A stretch of 9,816 bases of DNA from the NCBI GenBank assembly GCA_903863315.1, contig CAIPBN010000222.1, positions 1-9,816 on the forward strand. The letters are read 5' to 3'. A program made the position numbers and the translations under genes. The DNA comes from an uncultured Verrucomicrobiota bacterium (GTDB lineage Bacteria > Verrucomicrobiota > Verrucomicrobiia > Limisphaerales > SXTU01). How positions within the stretch are numbered: the stretch's first letter is position 1; each line of letters begins with the position of its first letter. Below, in pieces: positions 5,942 to 9,816 of this stretch. The notes under the pieces were generated by a model. That model made no database searches. It saw only the letters and a program-made list of their open reading frames with translations, and was not told the DNA's origin.

Positions 5942-5974
5942 TTCACCCCGCCCTTTCGTTACAACCTACCCCCT

Positions 5975-8900
5975 ATGCAGCTTTTCAAATTGACCGTCCT
6001 TGCCATCCTGCTTGCCGGCAGCCTGTGCTTTGCGCCGATCCTTACCCGCGCCGCCGATCCCAAAGCCAAAGCCACCGCTCCAGCCGATCAAGACGCCCAA
6101 AAGGAAGCCGCCGCCCGCGCCAAGGCGGAAGCCATCATCCGCTCAGAAAACGAACGCAAGGCCAAAGCCGAGGCCGCTGCCGCCCAACGCGCCAAGATCG
6201 AGGCGGACAAAAAGGCCCAGTCGGAAGCTGCCGCCAAGGCCGAGGCCACGCGCAAAGCCAAGCTCGAAGCCGACCGTCAGGCGAAATCACAAGCGGAAGC
6301 TGCCACCAAGGCCAAGGCTGACGCTGAGAAGAAAGCCAAGGCCGATGCCGAGGCCCGTCGCCTCGCCGATCTTCAAGCTGCCAAGCAAGCCGAGGAAGCC
6401 AAGCGCGCGGCGGAACAGACCGCCCGCAAAGCCGATCCCGCCGGTTGGGCTGCCCGTGCCAAGTCCGACGCCCAAGCCGCTGCCGCTGATGCCGCCCGCG
6501 CCGCCGCCGAGGCCCAGGCCGCTCAAGCCGCGCAGAAGAATGCCGCCGACGCGGTGCAGCGTGCGCAAGCCGCCGAAGCGCAGGCCGACAACGATCTCGA
6601 CAAAGCCCGCTTCACCGCCAACCGCGAGGCCAGCGCCTTGAAGTTCGCGCAGGCGGCCGCCAAGTCCGCCGCCGCCGCGCTCGCCAGCACGGAAGCCGAG
6701 ACCAAGGCCAAGGCCGAAGCCGATGCCCGCCGGCATCTCCAAGCCGCTGATGCCCTCGCCAAGACCAAAGCCGCTGCTGAAGCCACTGCCAAGGCCAAAG
6801 CCGACGCGGCGGCCACTGCCCAGGCTGAAGCCAACCGCCTCGCCCAAGCCGAGGCCCGTGCCCAGACCGAGGCCCAGGCCGCCGCCACCCGCGCCACCCG
6901 AGCTGCGGCTGCCGCCAAGGCCAGCACCGCCTCCATCACCGAGCTTGAAGCCGCCCTCGTCGCCGCCAACAAAAGCGCGAGCGACGCCATCCGCGCCAAG
7001 GAAGGTTATGCCGCGGCCGTGAAGAACAAGCCCGAGCGCGAAGCCCAGGCCGCCCTCCAGGCCGCGACCGTTTACGCCGAGACCGCGTCTCGCAACGCCC
7101 GCGCCGCTCAGGACCGCCTCAACGCCGCCAAGGCCGCCGCCAAAGCCGCCGCTGACGCGGCCAAAACCGCTCAAGGTTCCGCTGATGCAGCGAACAAATC
7201 CCTCTCTGAAGCCAGCAGTCAGGCAGCGAGTGCCAAGCGCAACGCGGAGTCCACCGCCAAAGCCGCGACCGAGGCCCGCGCCGCAGCGGATGCCGAGACC
7301 GGCAAAGTCGCAAAGGCGAGCGAAGCTCTCAACCAGTCCAAGCTCGCCAGCCAGAACGCCCTGAAAGCGAAGGCCGACGCGCTTGCCGCCGCCCAAGCCA
7401 GTGAGCAAGCCCACGCCCGGACCGAGGAACAGGCCCGCAATGCTGTTCGCAACGCCGAGGCCGCCCTGCAAAAAGCCACTGCCGAACTCGCCAACGCCCG
7501 CCAGGTTGCGGCGGCTGCCACCACCACTGCGCGGCAGAAAGCCGAAGTCGCCCAGCTCGCCAAGAACCTTGCCAATCAGAAGGCCGGCGTCGAAGCCGAG
7601 GCCGTCCAGGCTGCCAATGCCGCTGCGGAAGCCGCCAAGGCCAAAGCCGTCGCCGAGGCCAAGGCCAGAGCCGAGCAGGAAGCGAAAGCCAAGGCCGAAG
7701 CAGAGAAGAAAGCCAAACTCGAAGCCGAAGCCCGAGCCGAAGCCGAGCGGCTCGCCAAAGTGGCGGCAGAGAAGCAAGCCGCTGCCGAAGCCAAAGCCCG
7801 TCTTGACGCTGAAAAGAAAATGAAGGCCGAGGCCGAAGCGAAAGCCGCCGCCGAACGCCAGGCCAAGCTGGAAGCCGAACGCCGCATGAAGGCGGAAGCG
7901 GATGCCAAAGCCGCTGCCGAGCGCAAGGCCCGCGAGGAGGCGGAAAAGAAGGCCGCTGCTGACGCCCAGGCCGCCAAACGCGCCCAAGCTATGGAGGCTG
8001 CCGCCAAGCAAAAGGCCGCCGAGGAAGCCGCCCGCAAAGCCGAGCTTGATCAAAAAGCCCAGGCCGAGGCCGCCAAGAAAGCCAAACTCGAAGCCGAGAA
8101 GCGGGCGGAAGCTGAGCGGCTGGCCAAAATTGAAGCGGACAAGAAAGCCGCCGCCGAGGCCAAGACCAAACTGGAAGCGGAAAAGAAAGCCCGCGCCGAA
8201 GCCGAACGCCTCGCCAAAATCGAAGCCGACCAGAAAGCCCTTGCAGCAAAGGCCAAGATGGAGGCCGACCTCAAGGCCAAGTCTGAAGCTGCCCGTTTGG
8301 CCCAGGAGGAAGCCGAAAAGGCCAAGGCCATGAGCCTCGCCAAACAAAAAGCCGACAAGGAGGCGAAGCTGGCGGCCGAAAAGAAGGCGGAAGCAGATCG
8401 TTTGGCCAAGCTGGAGTCTGACCGGCGGGCTGCCATCCAAGCCAAAGCCAAAATGGAGGCGGACAAGCAGGCAAAAATCGAAGCTGAACGTCAGGCGAAA
8501 CTGGCCGCTGAACGTGCCGCCATGAGCGAGGCCCAGCGCCAGGCAGCCGATGCCAAGGCCAAGATCGACTCGGAGAAGAAAGCCCGCGCCGAAGCCGAAC
8601 GGCAGGCCAAGATGCAGGCTGAACAAGCCGCCAAGGCCGAGGCCGAGCGCAAGTTGGCTGAGGCGAAGGCCAAGGCGGAAGCTGCCAAGAAGACTGAGGC
8701 CGAGCGTTTGGCCAAAATCGAAGCCGACAAGAAAGCCGCTGCTGCCGCCAAGGCGAAGCTCGACGCGGAGAAAAAGATGCAGGCCGAGCAGGCCGCCAAG
8801 GCTGAAGCTGCCCGCAAGGCTACGGCCGCCAAGGCGATGGAAGAGCTCGCCAAGAAAACCGAAGCCGAGCGGCTGGCGAAAATCGAGTCGGACAAGAAGG

Positions 8901-9816
8901 CCGCCGCCGAGGCCAAGGCCAAGTTGGAAATTGAAAAGAAGGCCGAGGCTGAGCGTCTCGCGAAAATGGCGGCGGACAAGCAGGCCCGCGAAGAAGCCGA
9001 GGCCAAGGCTAGGGCCGAACTGAAGCTCCGCGAAGCCGCCGAACGCAAGGCTGCCGAGGAGGCCGCCGCCTTGCGCAAGCTGCAGGAAGCGGAAGCCGCC
9101 AACCGGGCGAAACTCTCCGCTGAAACCGCCCGCCAAGCCAAGGCCGCTGCGGACGCCCGGATGGAGACCCTCCGTCAGGCACAGTTGGAAGCCGCCCGTC
9201 AGGCGGAAGCGCAGATCAAGCTCAAGGCGGAGCTGGAGAAAAAGACTCTGGCCGATGCGGAGCGCAACGCCAAGTTGCAGGCCGAGATGGAACTCAAGCA
9301 GCGTGAAGCTCAGGCGGTTCTGCAGCGCAAGGCGGCAGAGGAAGCCGAAGCCCGTGCCAAGGCGGAAGCACGCATCCGCCTGGAGGCCGAGCGCAAGGCC
9401 AAGGCGGAGAACGAGGCTGTCATGAAGGCTGCTTTGAAGGCAGCGGAAGATTCGGCCCGCGCCCAGCGCGAAGCGGAGCTCGCCCGTGTGAAGATGGAAG
9501 CGGAGGCTAAAGTGAAGGCCGATCGTGAAGCGAAGCGTCTGGCCGAGGAGAAGATCAAAGCCGACGCGAAGGCCAAGGCCGATGCCGAATCCGCGCTCAA
9601 GGCGGAGGCCAAGAAGAAGGCGGAGATCGAAACCCGACTGAAGGAGATGGAGCGCAAGCGGGTCGAGGAAGAGCGCAAGGCCGCTGCTGCTGCGAAGAAG
9701 CCCGCCACACCTGCTGCGACCACGCCCATTCCGGTCCCGATTGCCACGACCCCTGCGGCACCCGTTGCGCCCAAGACCGCCATCCCCGAAGCCAAGAAGG
9801 GCCCGGTCAAGCCGAA
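5975..9816 (+). CDS. Giant exported Ala/Lys/Glu-rich helical protein, TolA-like composition (partial, 3' end beyond window)
   Basis: The frame stays open from ATG 5975 to the window end, 1280 full codons, with no stop. Residues 1-26 look like a Sec signal peptide: MQLFK, a hydrophobic core, then TRA|ADP cleavage. The Leu before Cys18 argues against a lipobox. About 27-150 is Ala/Lys/Glu-rich helix. A DPAGW break sits at 154-158. About 160-545 is Ala-rich with Ser/Thr/Asn/Gln and few acidic-basic runs. About 546-1242 is a nearly uninterrupted Ala/Lys/Glu/Arg rod lacking aromatics and Cys. From 1243 it turns Pro/Thr/Ala-rich (KKPATPAATTPIPVP). Composition resembles the TolA central helix, but at several times the length. 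A structural tether, stalk or envelope-spanning rod is inference; no enzymatic domain is visible. Start has no Shine-Dalgarno. It lies 33 bases after the prenyl synthase. Confidence 0.88.
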   Translation, partial: MQLFKLTVLAILLAGSLCFAPILTRAADPKAKATAPADQDAQKEAAARAKAEAIIRSENERKAKAEAAAAQRAKIEADKKAQSEAAAKAEATRKAKLEADRQAKSQAEAATKAKADAEKKAKADAEARRLADLQAAKQAEEAKRAAEQTARKADPAGWAARAKSDAQAAAADAARAAAEAQAAQAAQKNAADAVQRAQAAEAQADNDLDKARFTANREASALKFAQAAAKSAAAALASTEAETKAKAEADARRHLQAADALAKTKAAAEATAKAKADAAATAQAEANRLAQAEARAQTEAQAAATRATRAAAAAKASTASITELEAALVAANKSASDAIRAKEGYAAAVKNKPEREAQAALQAATVYAETASRNARAAQDRLNAAKAAAKAAADAAKTAQGSADAANKSLSEASSQAASAKRNAESTAKAATEARAAADAETGKVAKASEALNQSKLASQNALKAKADALAAAQASEQAHARTEEQARNAVRNAEAALQKATAELANARQVAAAATTTARQKAEVAQLAKNLANQKAGVEAEAVQAANAAAEAAKAKAVAEAKARAEQEAKAKAEAEKKAKLEAEARAEAERLAKVAAEKQAAAEAKARLDAEKKMKAEAEAKAAAERQAKLEAERRMKAEADAKAAAERKAREEAEKKAAADAQAAKRAQAMEAAAKQKAAEEAARKAELDQKAQAEAAKKAKLEAEKRAEAERLAKIEADKKAAAEAKTKLEAEKKARAEAERLAKIEADQKALAAKAKMEADLKAKSEAARLAQEEAEKAKAMSLAKQKADKEAKLAAEKKAEADRLAKLESDRRAAIQAKAKMEADKQAKIEAERQAKLAAERAAMSEAQRQAADAKAKIDSEKKARAEAERQAKMQAEQAAKAEAERKLAEAKAKAEAAKKTEAERLAKIEADKKAAAAAKAKLDAEKKMQAEQAAKAEAARKATAAKAMEELAKKTEAERLAKIESDKKAAAEAKAKLEIEKKAEAERLAKMAADKQAREEAEAKARAELKLREAAERKAAEEAAALRKLQEAEAANRAKLSAETARQAKAAADARMETLRQAQLEAARQAEAQIKLKAELEKKTLADAERNAKLQAEMELKQREAQAVLQRKAAEEAEARAKAEARIRLEAERKAKAENEAVMKAALKAAEDSARAQREAELARVKMEAEAKVKADREAKRLAEEKIKADAKAKADAESALKAEAKKKAEIETRLKEMERKRVEEERKAAAAAKKPATPAATTPIPVPIATTPAAPVAPKTAIPEAKKGPVKP
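7736..9025 (+). repeat. Degenerate 28-30-residue coding repeats within the giant helical protein
   Basis: A unit of the form AEAERLAKIEADKKAAAEAK, often followed by AKLEAEKK, recurs. Its Glu-Arg pair starts at bases 7745, 8114, 8204, 8702, 8867 and 8951 (residues 591, 714, 744, 910, 965, 993). Adjacent copies at 8114/8204 and 8867/8951 are 30 and 28 residues apart. The others are separated by more diverged, similar sequence. Copies differ mostly at synonymous positions (for example cgg/cgc/cgt, ctc/ctg/ttg), which suggests old duplications kept for protein sequence rather than recent tandem expansion. Confidence 0.7.

Noticed and set aside
6014..6034. Lipoprotein signal (lipobox) at Cys18 of the giant protein
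   Set aside because: The residue before Cys is Leu, not Gly/Ala/Ser, and a better signal peptidase I site (TRA|ADP) follows.
6000..9023. Plus-strand Pro/Arg/Lys-rich frames overlapping the giant gene
   Set aside because: These are frame-shifted readings of the same GCC-AAG-GCC-GAA pattern, with low complexity and no start context.
7736..9025. CRISPR-like or satellite repeat array
   Set aside because: The repeats are in-frame, degenerate, irregularly spaced and coding; there are no constant repeats or unique spacers.
6287..9136. 949-codon open frame on the minus strand, Gly/Leu/Phe-rich
   Set aside because: It is the reverse complement of the Ala/Lys/Glu gene: GCC, AAG and GAA codons read backwards give Gly, Leu and Phe. 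The plus frame has a signal peptide and domain layout; the minus frame has none.

Overview
The window looks like a chromosome segment from a GC-rich bacterium of the Planctomycetota-Verrucomicrobiota group, with Verrucomicrobiota slightly favoured. The basis is the gene set of a PVM-type bacterial microcompartment (BMC): three BMC-H shell proteins, PduL, a divergent acetate kinase and a divergent DeoR-family regulator. It also fits that no start codon in the window has a Shine-Dalgarno sequence. The taxonomic call is inference from gene content.

Layout. Bases 1-2861 are a minus-strand operon, read right to left: pduL (2861-2184), BMC-H 3 (2152-1859), BMC-H 2 (1822-1544), an acetate kinase-like gene (1482-277) and BMC-H 1 (233 to beyond the left edge). 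Gaps are 31-61 bases. An 84-base AT-rich divergent region (2862-2945) carries an imperfect inverted repeat. It separates this operon from a plus-strand DeoR-family repressor (2946-3812). After 137 bases with no recognisable signal comes an SDR oxidoreductase (3950-4699). After 189 more bases with no clear signal comes a squalene/phytoene synthase family gene (start chosen at 4889, stop at 5941). Only 33 bases later begins an exported, extremely Ala/Lys/Glu-rich protein of at least 1280 residues that runs off the right edge.

How the genes fit together. In characterised PVM compartments, lactaldehyde from fucose or rhamnose breakdown is oxidised inside the shell to an acyl-CoA. PduL turns it into an acyl-phosphate, and an acetate kinase-type enzyme recovers ATP from it. 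This window holds the shell hexamers, the last two enzymatic steps and a likely regulator. The pentamers, aldehyde dehydrogenase and aldolase are not here and would be expected beyond base 1. The SDR may belong to the same sugar metabolism. The prenyl synthase and the giant helical protein look like unrelated neighbours.

Most interesting points: the kinase has changed residues at several positions important in acetate kinase, including an acyl-pocket Leu replaced by Ala, plus a 19-residue insertion. Its start codon lies in a possible RNA hairpin. The three shell hexamers have three different pore sequences. The giant protein has a two-zone helical rod and a Pro-rich tail.
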